From: Streptomyces alfalfae
GTDB taxonomy: Bacteria; Actinomycetota; Actinomycetes; Streptomycetales; Streptomycetaceae
Direction: 5' to 3'
DNA length: 64,000 nt
Assembly (NCBI RefSeq): GCF_004127445.1
Contig: NZ_QEXM01000037.1
Location: 236,564-300,563 of the forward strand
This document shows positions 24,035 to 32,649 of the stretch, piece by piece. Below the pieces are notes generated by a model. The model made no database searches, was not told the DNA's origin, and worked only from the letters and a program-made list of their open reading frames with translations. Within the stretch, counting starts at the first letter, position 1; each line of letters begins with the position of its first letter. Position numbers and translations under genes: made by a program.

Positions 24035-25153
24035 GTGCGCATCACCATCCACAGACCCGACGACCTGAGTGCGTCGACCCGCTCCGCCTGGCACCAGGCG
24101 ATGGACGAGTCGCCCGAGTACGCGAACCCCTTCCTGGCCCCGGAGTTCGCGGAGGCCGTCGGCCGCCACCGCGGCCGTTCGCTGGTGGCGGTCCTGCGGG
24201 AGAGCGGCCGTCCGGTCGGCTTCCTGCCGTACGAGCGCAACTCCTTCGGCGTCGGCCGGGCCATCGGCCTCGGCCTCTCCGACTGCCAAGCCCTCGTGCA
24301 CCGCCCCGGCGTCATCTGGGACACCGAGGAGCTGCTGCGGGCCTGCGGCCTCTCCGTCTTCGAGTTCGATCACCTTGTGGAGGAGCAGAAGCCCTTCGGC
24401 GGACACGTCACGGGGACGTTCGCCTCACCCGTCCTCGACCTGCGGCCGGGCGACGGGGACTACGCGCGGTGGCTGCGCGAGGCGTACCCGAAGCTCGCCA
24501 GGACGACGCTGAAGAAGGAGCGCCGCCTGGGCCGCGACATCGGCGACATGCGCTTCGTCTACGACGAGCGCGACCCGAAGGTGCTGCGCACCCTCATGCG
24601 GTGGAAGTCCGCCCAGTACCGCAGGACGGGGCGCATGGACCGCTTCGCGCGGCCCTGGATCGTCGACCTGGTGGACCACCTCTTCGAGGTGCGCGAGGAG
24701 CACTTCGCCGGGGTGCTCTCCGTGGTGTACGCCGGTGACCGCCCGGTGGCGGCCCACTTCGGGCCGACGTCGCGCACGGTCTTCGCGGCCTGGTTCACCG
24801 CGTACGACCCCGAGCTCGGCTACTACTCGCCCGGCCTGCTGATGCACCTGCGGATGGCCGAGGCCGCGGCCTCGCGCGGGGTGCGCCTGATGGACATGGG
24901 GCGCGGCGAGAAGGAGTACAAGGACTGGCTCAAGACCCGTGAGCTGCGGGTCGGGGAGGGATTCGCGACACGGCCCCACCCCGTGGCGGCGGTGCACCGC
25001 ATGTGGCGCAGACCGGTGCGCGGCCTGCGCAACACGGTCCTCGCCCACCCCCGGCTGCGGGAACCGGCCGACCGGCTCCTCAAGGCGGTCGGCGCCCTGC
25101 GCACGTCCGGCGCGTCCGAGGCCCCCGCGGCCCGGCCGGTCCGCACGCCCTGA
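24035..25153 (+). CDS. FemAB/CelD-like GNAT acyltransferase
   Basis: The 372-residue protein has the double-GNAT layout of the BioF2/CelD-BcsL family: 'SPEYANPFLAPEFAEAVGRHRG', 'VAVLRESGRPVGFLPYER', then 'KLARTTLKKERRLGRDIGD', 'GVLSVVYAGDRPVAAHFGP', 'YYSPGLLMHLRMAEAAASRG' and 'DMGRGEKEYKDWLKT'. Members acylate sugars or peptides for surface polysaccharide or secondary metabolites. The GTG at 24035 matches the usual family start (VRITIHRPDD); an ATG at 23921 would add 38 unconserved residues. It lies 115 bases before a DegT-type aminotransferase gene on the same strand, a pairing that suggests assembly of an N-acylated amino sugar or similar product; this is inference. Confidence 0.85.
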   Translation: MRITIHRPDDLSASTRSAWHQAMDESPEYANPFLAPEFAEAVGRHRGRSLVAVLRESGRPVGFLPYERNSFGVGRAIGLGLSDCQALVHRPGVIWDTEELLRACGLSVFEFDHLVEEQKPFGGHVTGTFASPVLDLRPGDGDYARWLREAYPKLARTTLKKERRLGRDIGDMRFVYDERDPKVLRTLMRWKSAQYRRTGRMDRFARPWIVDLVDHLFEVREEHFAGVLSVVYAGDRPVAAHFGPTSRTVFAAWFTAYDPELGYYSPGLLMHLRMAEAAASRGVRLMDMGRGEKEYKDWLKTRELRVGEGFATRPHPVAAVHRMWRRPVRGLRNTVLAHPRLREPADRLLKAVGALRTSGASEAPAARPVRTP

Positions 25154-25268
25154 GCACCTCCTCTCCACGGGCCGGCTGCCCCGCACGAGGCCGGCCCCGC
25201 TCTGCCCCCGAGAGCCCTGGACTCTCCCGGGCGGACCCTTTCGACGGCGACGAAGCGGAAGAGGCGGG

Positions 25269-26486
25269 ATGTCCATGCCCTACGGAGCACGGCTGGCCGA
25301 GGAGATGACCCGGCGCCTCGGGCGCGGCTGCGTCTACACGCCGTCGGCCCGGCTCGCGCTCTACCTGGCACTGCGGCGCTGGTGCCGGCCGGGCGCGCGG
25401 GTGCTGATGTCACCGGTCAACGACGACGTGATCCTCTTCGTGGTCCTCGCGGCGGGCCTGCGCCCGGTACAGGCTCCCGTGTCCGCCTGGGACGGCAACA
25501 TCGACCCGGCCGCCGTGCCGGAGTCGACGTGGCGCGACGTGGACGCGGTCCTGACCACGAACCTCTACGGGGTGCCGGACCGCGTCGTCGCCCTGCGCAA
25601 GCGCTGCGACCAGCTCGGCATCCCCCTGTTCGAGGACGCGGCGCACGCCATCGGCACGCGCGTCGACGGGCAGCCGATCGGGACGTTCGGCGACGCGGCG
25701 GCGTTCAGCCTGTCCAAGCACGTGGCGGCGATGGCCGGCGGCTTCCTCGCCGTCGAGGACGCGCGTACCCGGCGCGAGGTGGAGCTCCTGCGCGACGAAC
25801 TCCTGACGCCGCGCCGCCTGCGCCACGATCTGACGACCACCCTCCGCCCGCTGATCCGCTCGGCCGCGCGTTCCTCGGGGCTGGTGCGTCCCGTGTGGCG
25901 GACGATGCAGCGCCTGGGCCTCCTCGAACGCGACACCTTCCGCATGGCCCTGCGGCCGGGGCAGCTCGCGGGGGCGGGCCGCCTCGCGCCGAGCCTGGCC
26001 GCGTACGAGTCCTGGGTCCGCGTCGACCTGCACGGCTTCCGCTCACGCCACGGCGCCCTCGTCCGCGCCCAGCTGAAGCTCCGCATGGCGCGACTGGAGG
26101 GCGACCTGGGCCGCAGGCGCGTCGGTGTCTCGCTGCTCGGCCAGACGGCCTGGGCAGGCCGGGCGCTGCGCGACCGCTCGGCGCTGGAGGGGCCGCCGCC
26201 CCTCTTCCGAGTCCCCCTCCTGGTCCACGACCGCGACGCCCTGCTCGACCGCCTGGTGGACCACGGACTCGTCTGCGGCTACGTGTACGACCCGCCGCTC
26301 GACGACTACGCGGGCGTCGAGTTCGTGGAGCCCTCGCCCGACCCCGCGGCCGCGCGCTGGTTCGCCGCGCACACGCTGCCCGCCGATCCGCTGCTGGCCC
26401 GCAGGATGATCAACGCGCTGACGGCGGAGCGGGCGCGGCCGGCCCACCCGAAGGCGCCGCTTCCCTCGATCCTTACCGACGGGTAA
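25269..26486 (+). CDS. DegT/DnrJ/EryC1/StrS-type PLP aminotransferase
   Basis: The 405-residue protein follows the sugar-aminotransferase fold: 'ARLALYLALRRWCRPGARVLMS', 'DAVLTTNLYGVPDRV', the PLP aspartate region GIPLFEDAAHAIG, and the catalytic lysine in AFSLSKHVAAMAGGF. C-terminal residues about 180-320 (HDLTTTLRPLIRSAA onward) diverge from classic members. It would transfer an amino group to a keto-sugar or similar substrate in the cytoplasm. ATG at 25269 (or 25275) with GAAGAGG upstream. It is probably co-transcribed with the acyltransferase gene before it and the SRPBCC gene 28 bases after it. Confidence 0.85.
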   Translation: MSMPYGARLAEEMTRRLGRGCVYTPSARLALYLALRRWCRPGARVLMSPVNDDVILFVVLAAGLRPVQAPVSAWDGNIDPAAVPESTWRDVDAVLTTNLYGVPDRVVALRKRCDQLGIPLFEDAAHAIGTRVDGQPIGTFGDAAAFSLSKHVAAMAGGFLAVEDARTRREVELLRDELLTPRRLRHDLTTTLRPLIRSAARSSGLVRPVWRTMQRLGLLERDTFRMALRPGQLAGAGRLAPSLAAYESWVRVDLHGFRSRHGALVRAQLKLRMARLEGDLGRRRVGVSLLGQTAWAGRALRDRSALEGPPPLFRVPLLVHDRDALLDRLVDHGLVCGYVYDPPLDDYAGVEFVEPSPDPAAARWFAAHTLPADPLLARRMINALTAERARPAHPKAPLPSILTDG

Positions 26487-26514
26487 TGTCGCGGGCCGAG
26501 GAACGGAGTACCCC

Positions 26515-27051
26515 ATGGCCCGCACGTTCAGCGTGTCCCGCAGCATCGTGGTCGAAGCACCGCCGTCACTGGTGTACGAGCAGGTCGGCCGCCCTGCGCA
26601 GATGGGGCGGTGGAGCCCGGAGAACCTGGGCGCGACCCTCGCCGACGCGGACGGACCCGCCCGGGTGGGCCAGGTCTTCGTGGGGCACAACAAGCGCGGC
26701 GCCGTCCGCTGGACCACGCGCTGCACCGTGACCCGGGCGGACCCGGGCGCCTGCTTCGCCTTCCGCGTCCACGCGATCGGCCTCAAGCGCCCGCGCCTGC
26801 GCGGCCCCATCGCCACCTGGGAGTACCGCTTCGAGGCGGCCACGAGCGCCCAGGGTGTGCCGGGCGGGGCGACGCGCGTGACCGAGACCTGGACGGACGA
26901 CCGGCGCTCGTGGCCCGACGCCGTGGCCAACGCCTTCGACCGGATCGCCACCCGGGGACACACGTTCGCCGCCTTCCAGACCGGCAACATCGACCGGACC
27001 CTGCGCAACCTCAAGCGGGAACTCGACGGGACGGCCCCCGAGAAGCGGTGA
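26515..27051 (+). CDS. SRPBCC (START-like) family protein
   Basis: The 178-residue protein has the polyketide cyclase/dehydrase-like SRPBCC pattern: 'SRSIVVEAPPSLVYEQVGRPAQMGRWSPEN', 'RVGQVFVGHNKRG' and 'TWEYRFEAA', ending in a long helix 'HTFAAFQTGNIDRTLRNLKREL'. These domains bind hydrophobic ligands in a deep cavity. GGAACGGAG lies 8 bases before the ATG at 26515. It is spaced 28 bases from the aminotransferase gene and is likely the third gene of that operon. Its precise role is unknown. Confidence 0.85.
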   Translation: MARTFSVSRSIVVEAPPSLVYEQVGRPAQMGRWSPENLGATLADADGPARVGQVFVGHNKRGAVRWTTRCTVTRADPGACFAFRVHAIGLKRPRLRGPIATWEYRFEAATSAQGVPGGATRVTETWTDDRRSWPDAVANAFDRIATRGHTFAAFQTGNIDRTLRNLKRELDGTAPEKR

Positions 27052-27052
27052 G

Positions 27053-27078
27053 CCGGGGCGCGTGACCGGGGCGCGTGA
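27053..27078. repeat. 13-bp tandem duplication
   Basis: CCGGGGCGCGTGA occurs twice head-to-tail in the 96-bp gap before the propeller-amidohydrolase gene. It may be simple slippage; no regulatory role is evident. Confidence 0.7.
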
Positions 27079-27147
27079 CCGAAAAGAGCACGCGCCACCG
27101 CCGTGGGGTGTTGCCCCGGCCCCCGCGGTGCGCGAGTGTGCTCTGCC

Positions 27148-30100
27148 ATGGACTGTGACCGCAGCGCCGCGGGCTTGCCTCTGTCCCGTCGTCAGCTCAT
27201 CGTCACCGCCGGGGCGGGCGGGGCCCTCGTGGCCCTGGGGGCCGCACCGGCCCGGGCCCGCCCGCGGACCGGCGTGCCCCTCTCCTTCACCCGCGTCACC
27301 AACGGGGCCGCCACGCTCCCGCCCGGCGGCGGCCCGCTCGTCGCCGAGGCGCAGGCCATGCTCTGGTCGGCGCCCCGCACGGGCGGCGAAGCCGTGCCGC
27401 TGACCCCCGCGGACCTGGAGCCCAACCGGCCCGCGTACTCGCCCGACGGCCGACTGATCGCCTTCGGGGCGTACCGCGACGGCGGCTTCCACCTCTACAC
27501 GATGCGGCCGGACGGCACCGGGCTGCGCCGCCGCACCGAGGGGCCCTGGGACGACCGCGGCCCCGCCTGGTCACCGGACGGCGCCCGCATCGCCTTCGCG
27601 TCGGAGCGCGGCGGCGACCCCGTGAAGGGCGGCCCCTACCGCATCCACGTCCTCGACCTGGCCGACGGCGAGATCACCCGCGTGACCGGCCTGCCGGGAC
27701 AGGAGGGCCCCCTCCAGGACGGCCACTGGGAGGACTTCGACCCCACCTGGTCACCCGACGGCAAGCGCGTCCTGTTCGTCCGGGGGACGACCGTCACGGG
27801 GCCCCGGGGCGCTGCCCTCGAAGCCCGCACCGTCGCTGCGGTAGCCGCCGGGGGAGCGGGCCCGGTCGCCACCGTCCACACCGAGACCGCCGCCGCCCAG
27901 GTGATGACCCCGGCCGTCGCCGCCCACGGCGACCGCCTGGCCTACCTGCGCGTCACCGCCGCGCCCCACGCATCCTGTGCCCTCGTCGTCGACGGCGCCC
28001 CCGTCGCCCTCGACGGCGACATCGCCCCCGTACCGCCCCGCTGGACCGCCGACGGCAGGCTGCTGCTCACCGTGGACGGCCGCTTCACCCTCGTACGCCC
28101 GGACGACCCGGGCACGGCCGAGGCGATCCCGTTCGACGCCACCGTGCCGGTGGACCGCCCCCGGTACCGGGTCAAGGAGTACGACCTGGGCCTCGGCAGG
28201 GGCGGTCCCGTGCGCGGCATCCACCTGCCCGCGCTCTCACCGGACGGGCGGCGCGTCGCCTTCGCCGCGCTCAACTCCCTCTGGCTCGCGGACACGAGAG
28301 GCGGCCGGCCGCGCCGGCTGCGCAGGGCGACCGCCACCACGTACGTGCTCGGCCCCAGCTGGGCCAGGGACGGCAGGTCGCTCGTCTACGCGGACGACCG
28401 CGACGGACTGCTCGGCGTCTACCGGCACGACCTCGCCACCGGCGCCGAGACACCGCTCGCCACCGGCGGCCGGGTCCACCCCGCGCTCTCGCCCGACGGA
28501 CAGCGGCTCGCCTGCCTCGACCTGACCGGACGGCTGATCGTCCGCGACCTGGCGGACGGCGCCGAACGCACCCTCGCCACCCCGCTCGGCGGGGGCGGAC
28601 TGCCCGGCAGGCCGAGCTGGTCACCGGACGGACGGCACCTCGCCCTGTGCGACCGCAACCGGCTCAACTTCCGCTTCCGCGAGGGCTACAACCTCATCCG
28701 CGTCGTCGACACCACCACGGGCGACGACCACCTGCACGCCGTCGCCCCGCACACCTCGCTCGCCGACCGCTACGACTCCGGACCCGTCTGGTCACCGGAC
28801 GGCCGCCACCTGGCCGTGATCGTGGACTCCGCGCTGCACGTCCTGCCCGTCACCGCCGACGGCGCCCCGCGCGGCGAACCGCGCCTCCTCACCGAGGAAC
28901 CGGCCGACCACCCGTCCTGGTCGGGCGACTCGCGCACGCTCCTGTACCTGTCGGGCACCCGGCTGCGCACGATCGCGGCGGACGGCGGCCGTCCGCGCAC
29001 CGTCCCCGTCTCCCTGAACAGCCGCAGGCCCGCCCCCGACGACCTGGTGGTGCATGCGGGGCAGCTGTGGGACGGCACGGGGGAGGGGACCCGGGAAGAC
29101 GTCGACATCATCGTCCGCGGCGGCCGGATCCAGGCGGTGGAACCGCACCGCGCGCGCAGGGGCACGCGGTCCGACCGCCGCGTCGACGCCTCGCGGCGCA
29201 CGGTCGTCCCCGGCCTCTGGGACAGCCACACGCACCCCTGGCAGAGCACGTACGGAGGCCGGCAGACGGTCGGGCAACTGACGTACGGCATCACCACGGC
29301 GGTGTCGCTCGGCGGGTTCGCCTTCGAGCAGGCCCGCGTCAGGGAGGCCGTGGCCGCGGGCGAGCTGGCGGGCCCGCGCCTGCTCACCGCGGGCGAACTG
29401 CTCGACGGCGCCCGGGTCGCGTACAGCATGGGCCGGGCCCACACGAGCCGGGCGGGACTGCGCCGGTCGCTGGCGCGGGGCGCCGCGCTGGACTGGGACT
29501 TCGTCAAGACCTACGTACGGGCGCCGGGCTGGGTGATGCGGGAGGCCGCGCGCTTCGCGCACGACCGGCTCGGGGTGCGGTGCGGCGGGCACCTGCTCTC
29601 GCCGGGCGTTCAGCTCGGCCAGGACCTGACGACGCATCTCCAGGCCACGCAGCGCGCGGAGTTCGGCCACGCGGTGACCGCGTCGGGCAAGGCGTGGGAC
29701 GACGTTCTCGCCGTCTACGGAACGGGCTTCGCGCTCATCGCCACGCCGTTCACCTCGGCGCCGCTGCTGGGCGCGGACCCCGGCCTCGCGCGGGACCCGC
29801 GGGTCACCGCGGTCATGCCCCCGTGGGACGTCGCGCAGATCGAGGACGCGGCGGGCGTCCCGCCGACCGCCGCGCAACTGGCCACGCTGCGCACGGAGAC
29901 CGACATCTACCGCCGCATCCTGGCCGCGGGCGGCCTGGTGGCCCTGGGCACCGACCAGCCCCTGGTCCCGGTGGGCCTCGCACTCCACCTGGGCCTACGG
30001 GCCCTGCACCGCGGCGGCCTCTCCCCGGCGGAGGCCCTGCGCACGGCGACGGTCCTGCCGGCCAGACTCTTCGGCCTGGACGAGGACCTGGGCACGGTGC

Positions 30101-30324
30101 GCCCCGGCAAGATCGCCGACCTCACGGTGGTGGACGGCGACCCCTTCACGGACTTCGCCACGCTGGTACGCACGACGGAGGTCGTACGCGCCGGGGTCCA
30201 CCACCGCACGAAGGACTTGACCGAGGCCTACACCCCCCTCGACCACCAGCCCCCACCACCGGGCGGTTGGCTGGAAACCTCCCGCCTGATGAAGAGAGAC
30301 GCCTGCTGCGACCCCCTGCGATGA
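27148..30324 (+). CDS. Tat-exported TolB-like beta-propeller fused to an amidohydrolase
   Basis: The 1058-residue product has a twin-arginine leader (LSRRQLIVTAGAGGALVALG) ending near ARA. Residues about 45-620 contain repeated TolB/WD40-like PD40 blades ('YSPDGRLIAFGAYRDGG', 'WSPDGARIAFASERGG', 'WSPDGKRVLFVRG', 'LSPDGRRVAFAAL', 'WSPDGRHLALCDRN', 'WSPDGRHLAVIVDS'). From about 635 an amidohydrolase follows: DLVVHAGQLWDGTG, metal-site LWDSHTHPW, DFVKTYVRAP (bridging Lys), CGGHLLSPG, FGHAVTAS and LGTDQPLVPVG, ending with LGTVRPGKIADLTVVDGDPF. It should act outside the membrane on a hydrolysable amide or lactone. The ATG at 27148 yields the Tat signal. Confidence 0.9.
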   Translation: MDCDRSAAGLPLSRRQLIVTAGAGGALVALGAAPARARPRTGVPLSFTRVTNGAATLPPGGGPLVAEAQAMLWSAPRTGGEAVPLTPADLEPNRPAYSPDGRLIAFGAYRDGGFHLYTMRPDGTGLRRRTEGPWDDRGPAWSPDGARIAFASERGGDPVKGGPYRIHVLDLADGEITRVTGLPGQEGPLQDGHWEDFDPTWSPDGKRVLFVRGTTVTGPRGAALEARTVAAVAAGGAGPVATVHTETAAAQVMTPAVAAHGDRLAYLRVTAAPHASCALVVDGAPVALDGDIAPVPPRWTADGRLLLTVDGRFTLVRPDDPGTAEAIPFDATVPVDRPRYRVKEYDLGLGRGGPVRGIHLPALSPDGRRVAFAALNSLWLADTRGGRPRRLRRATATTYVLGPSWARDGRSLVYADDRDGLLGVYRHDLATGAETPLATGGRVHPALSPDGQRLACLDLTGRLIVRDLADGAERTLATPLGGGGLPGRPSWSPDGRHLALCDRNRLNFRFREGYNLIRVVDTTTGDDHLHAVAPHTSLADRYDSGPVWSPDGRHLAVIVDSALHVLPVTADGAPRGEPRLLTEEPADHPSWSGDSRTLLYLSGTRLRTIAADGGRPRTVPVSLNSRRPAPDDLVVHAGQLWDGTGEGTREDVDIIVRGGRIQAVEPHRARRGTRSDRRVDASRRTVVPGLWDSHTHPWQSTYGGRQTVGQLTYGITTAVSLGGFAFEQARVREAVAAGELAGPRLLTAGELLDGARVAYSMGRAHTSRAGLRRSLARGAALDWDFVKTYVRAPGWVMREAARFAHDRLGVRCGGHLLSPGVQLGQDLTTHLQATQRAEFGHAVTASGKAWDDVLAVYGTGFALIATPFTSAPLLGADPGLARDPRVTAVMPPWDVAQIEDAAGVPPTAAQLATLRTETDIYRRILAAGGLVALGTDQPLVPVGLALHLGLRALHRGGLSPAEALRTATVLPARLFGLDEDLGTVRPGKIADLTVVDGDPFTDFATLVRTTEVVRAGVHHRTKDLTEAYTPLDHQPPPPGGWLETSRLMKRDACCDPLR

Positions 30325-30346
30325 ACGTGCGGGCGGTGCGGTGACC

Positions 30347-30627
30347 TGCGCGAACAGGGAAGGCTTTGAGGGGTGCGGGGGGGGCAAGCAGGGCCGGGCC
30401 GGGGGGGCCAAGGCTTGGGCGAGGGGGAAAGGCTTTTGAGGGGCGCGGGGAACTGCGCAAAAGGGCGAGCAGGGCCGGCCCGGGGGGCCAAGGCTCCGGC
30501 GAGGGGGAAAGGCTTTTGAGGAGCGCGGGGAACTGCGCAGAAGGGCGAGCAGGGCCGGGCCGGGGGGGCCAAGGTTCCGGCGAGGGGAAGGCTTCGAGGG
30601 GCGCGGGGAACCGCGCGAGGGCCGAGC
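30347..30627. repeat. four imperfect 70-80 bp G-rich intergenic repeats
   Basis: The 331-bp gene-free gap is mostly a tandem array. Units begin GAGGGG(T/C)GCGGGG at 30368, 30438, 30518 and 30595 and share AACTGCGCA/G-AAAGGGCGAGCAGGGCC, G-runs, GGCCAAGG and GGGGGAAAGGCTTTTGAG, given here in pieces. The core GGGGCGCGGGGAACTGCGC is a sequence I recognise as scattered through Streptomyces intergenic regions. The 7-base G runs near 30389 and 30560 are unusual. Confidence 0.9.
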
Positions 30628-30656
30628 ATGGCCACGCCCAGCACGCAGCGCCCGCC

Positions 30657-31229
30657 TCAGCGAACCCGCCCCCGCCCCGACAACCACCCCCGGCGAGAAC
30701 GGGACGAGGCCACCCGCACCTCCGCCTCCACCCCCCGCGGCGCCGCAACCCCCCGCACCTCCGCCAGGGCCTCCCGAGCCAATGCCCCCAGCACCGCCCC
30801 CGGAACCCCGTCGGACGCGAGCGTCACGGTGACCCGCACCCGCAGCCGCGCGGAGCGGCCGAGCAGCACGACCCGCGCATCGGCCACACCCCGCACCGCA
30901 CGGGCCCGCTCCGCCACCGCGGAGGCCAGCGCGGCGCCCGACAGCGTGACGTCCGCCCGGCCGAGCGCCAGCTCCCGCAGCCGCCCCGAGCGCAGTCGGC
31001 CGGCGGCCCACCACAGGAACAGCACCACCCCCAGGCAGAGCGCGGCGATCACCAGAGGCGTCCACCACCCCCGGTCGCGCCACCGCCCGAGGGCGTCCTC
31101 GTCGAGCCACACCCGGTCGGCCGGCAGCCGCGGCCACCCCGCGGGCAGCCGGCCCCGCACGGGTTCCGTCGCGGAGGCGAGCGCGGCGCCCGCGCCCACC
31201 AGGGCCGCCGCCAGCACCGCGTGCCCCAC
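30657..31229 (-). CDS. amaP: AmaP-like alkaline-shock membrane anchor protein
   Basis: The 190-residue protein has two hydrophobic segments (GHAVLAAALVGAGAALASA near the N-terminus, WTPLVIAALCLGVVLFLWWA near 70-90) and a soluble C-terminal alpha/beta part (DVTLSGAALASAVAERARAV, ADARVVLLGRSARLRVRVTV) resembling Gls24/Asp23 folds. This is the layout of AmaP, which anchors Asp23 to the membrane in firmicutes. It is divergent from a sigma factor and two Gls24 genes. The GTG at 31229 is the most plausible start. The family call is by layout and context rather than by strong sequence identity. Confidence 0.7.
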   Translation of the reverse strand: MGHAVLAAALVGAGAALASATEPVRGRLPAGWPRLPADRVWLDEDALGRWRDRGWWTPLVIAALCLGVVLFLWWAAGRLRSGRLRELALGRADVTLSGAALASAVAERARAVRGVADARVVLLGRSARLRVRVTVTLASDGVPGAVLGALAREALAEVRGVAAPRGVEAEVRVASSRSRRGWLSGRGRVR

Positions 31230-31276
31230 GGATGCGCCCGGCCCTCGCCCACTCTCATCTGTCCGACACGGATGCC

Positions 31277-31346
31277 GGAACGCCGTTACGCGCCTCAGAA
31301 GATTTCTTCGCCGCGGCGGGTAACGTGCCCTCGCCGCGTAACGCGG
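31277..31346. promoter_or_regulatory. repeated GTAACG sites between amaP-like and sigma genes
   Basis: The hexamer GTAACG appears three times in the 167-bp divergent region: reverse orientation at 31284-31289 (CGTTAC), forward at 31320-31325 and forward at 31338-31343. The last lies in a 13-bp near-perfect palindrome CCGCGTAACGCGG (31334-31346). A GGAAC element at 31277-31281 resembles an ECF -35 box, so autoregulation is possible. Confidence 0.45.
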
Positions 31347-31396
31347 ACGGCCTTCCATGTGTCGTAGGAGCACGGCCTGGACGAGAGGAGCCGCGT

Positions 31397-31990
31397 GTGC
31401 CCGGGGACCGGGGCGGAACGCCGCAGGAGGACGGAGCGGACGCGTCCGCACAGCGCCACGACGGATTGCTGGCGGTGCGCGCCGGGGAAGGCGACGAAGA
31501 GGCCTTCGAGGAGCTGATGCGCCGCCACGCCCCCGCTCTGCTGCGGCTCGCGACGCGGCTGCTCGGCAGCCGGACGGAGGCCGAGGACGCCGTACAGGAG
31601 TCGTTCGTGAGCGCTTGGCGCAAGCTGCCGGAGTTCCGCAGGGACGCGCGGTTCAGCACGTGGATACACCGCATCGTCACCAACCGGTGCCTGAACGTGC
31701 TGCGTTCGCGCAGGCCCTCCGTCGACCTGGAGGGCGTGCCCGAACCCCAGGCGCCCGAACACGAGGCGTCCCCGTCCCGGGTGGCCGAGTCCCACGCGGC
31801 CGTGGCCGACCTGTCCCGGGCGATGGCGGGACTCTCACCGGAGCAACGGGTCTGCTGGGTGCTGCGCGAACTCAACGGCCTCGCCTACGAAACCATCGCC
31901 GAGTCCGTCGGCATCAGTCCGGAGGCGGTGCGTGGCCGCGTCTTCAGGGCGCGGCGCTATCTCACGGAGGCGATGGCCGCATGGCGGTGA
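31397..31990 (+). CDS. ECF sigma factor of the Gls24/AmaP locus
   Basis: The 197-residue sigma factor has region 2 (EELMRRHAPALLRLATRLLG, RTEAEDAVQESFVSAWRKLP, RFSTWIHRIVTNRCLNVLR) and region 4 (LSPEQRVCWVLRELNGLAYE, TIAESVGISPEAVRGRVFRA). GTG at 31397 has GAGAGGAG six bases upstream. Its last ten bases overlap the next gene, whose product carries an anti-sigma-type zinc motif, so a sigma/anti-sigma pair is likely. It probably responds to cell-envelope stress and transcribes its own locus. Confidence 0.92.
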   Translation: MPGDRGGTPQEDGADASAQRHDGLLAVRAGEGDEEAFEELMRRHAPALLRLATRLLGSRTEAEDAVQESFVSAWRKLPEFRRDARFSTWIHRIVTNRCLNVLRSRRPSVDLEGVPEPQAPEHEASPSRVAESHAAVADLSRAMAGLSPEQRVCWVLRELNGLAYETIAESVGISPEAVRGRVFRARRYLTEAMAAWR

Positions 31991-32649
31991 ACGAGGGGAC
32001 AGGACCGGGCGAGGGGTACGGCGCCGTCGGCGGGGGAGACGCGGCGCTCGACCGGGCGGAGCGTGAGCCGCTGCCCTGCGGCAGGGAGCTGTGGAGCGTC
32101 TGGGAGCGCCACGAGACCGGCGAGCCCGACCCCCACTCCGACGGGTGCCCGCACTGCACCGAGGCGCTGACGTCGCTGCGGCGCCTGGAGGACGTCGTCT
32201 CCACCGCCAGGGACGCCGAACCCGCGGAGGCGGAGCCGGACGCGTCGGCGCTGGTGGGCCGCGTCATGGACGTGGTCCGCCTCGAACTGCGGCCGGGCCG
32301 CACGCTGCCGCTCGGCGAGGACGACGAGGACGCCTGGATCGTGGAGGCCGCCGCCGCCCGGGTGGTCCGCGCGGCGGCCGAGACCCTGCCGGGGGTGCGG
32401 GCGGGCAGTTGCCGCATCGAGGGCGTGCCCGGCCAGGGGCCAGGCGCCGCTTCGGGGCAGGCCGTGCCGCGTGGCCCCGTCGTCATCCGCCTGGCGGTGG
32501 AGGTGGCGCTCACCTGGGGTCTTCAGGAGGTCGCGGACAGGGTGCGCCGACGGGTCCTCGAAGCCGCCGAGAGCGAGCTCGGCATGCGGGTCGTCGCCGT
32601 CGACGTGACGATCGCGGACATCATCGACGAGCGCGAGGAGCGGCCGTGA
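31981..32649 (+). CDS. Gls24/Asp23 protein with N-terminal anti-sigma-type zinc finger
   Basis: The 222-residue protein has an N-terminal segment (about 30-75) with LPCGRELWSVWERHETGEPD followed by HSDGCPHC, the H-x3-C-x2-C zinc motif of ZAS anti-sigma factors. A C-terminal Asp23/Gls24 fold follows (about 110-220: EAAAARVVRAAAETLPGVRA, VVIRLAVEVALTWG, VADRVRRRVLEAAESELGMRV, VDVTIADII). Its ATG overlaps the sigma gene by 10 bases, so the two are translationally coupled, as is usual for sigma/anti-sigma pairs. No TM helix is present; membrane linkage could come from the AmaP-like protein. The combined sensor role is inferred. Confidence 0.85.
   Translation: MAVNEGTGPGEGYGAVGGGDAALDRAEREPLPCGRELWSVWERHETGEPDPHSDGCPHCTEALTSLRRLEDVVSTARDAEPAEAEPDASALVGRVMDVVRLELRPGRTLPLGEDDEDAWIVEAAAARVVRAAAETLPGVRAGSCRIEGVPGQGPGAASGQAVPRGPVVIRLAVEVALTWGLQEVADRVRRRVLEAAESELGMRVVAVDVTIADIIDEREERP

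Noticed and set aside
30347..30627. CRISPR array or insertion sequence
   Set aside because: Units are 70-80 bp without spacers, and no transposase or terminal inverted repeats are present.
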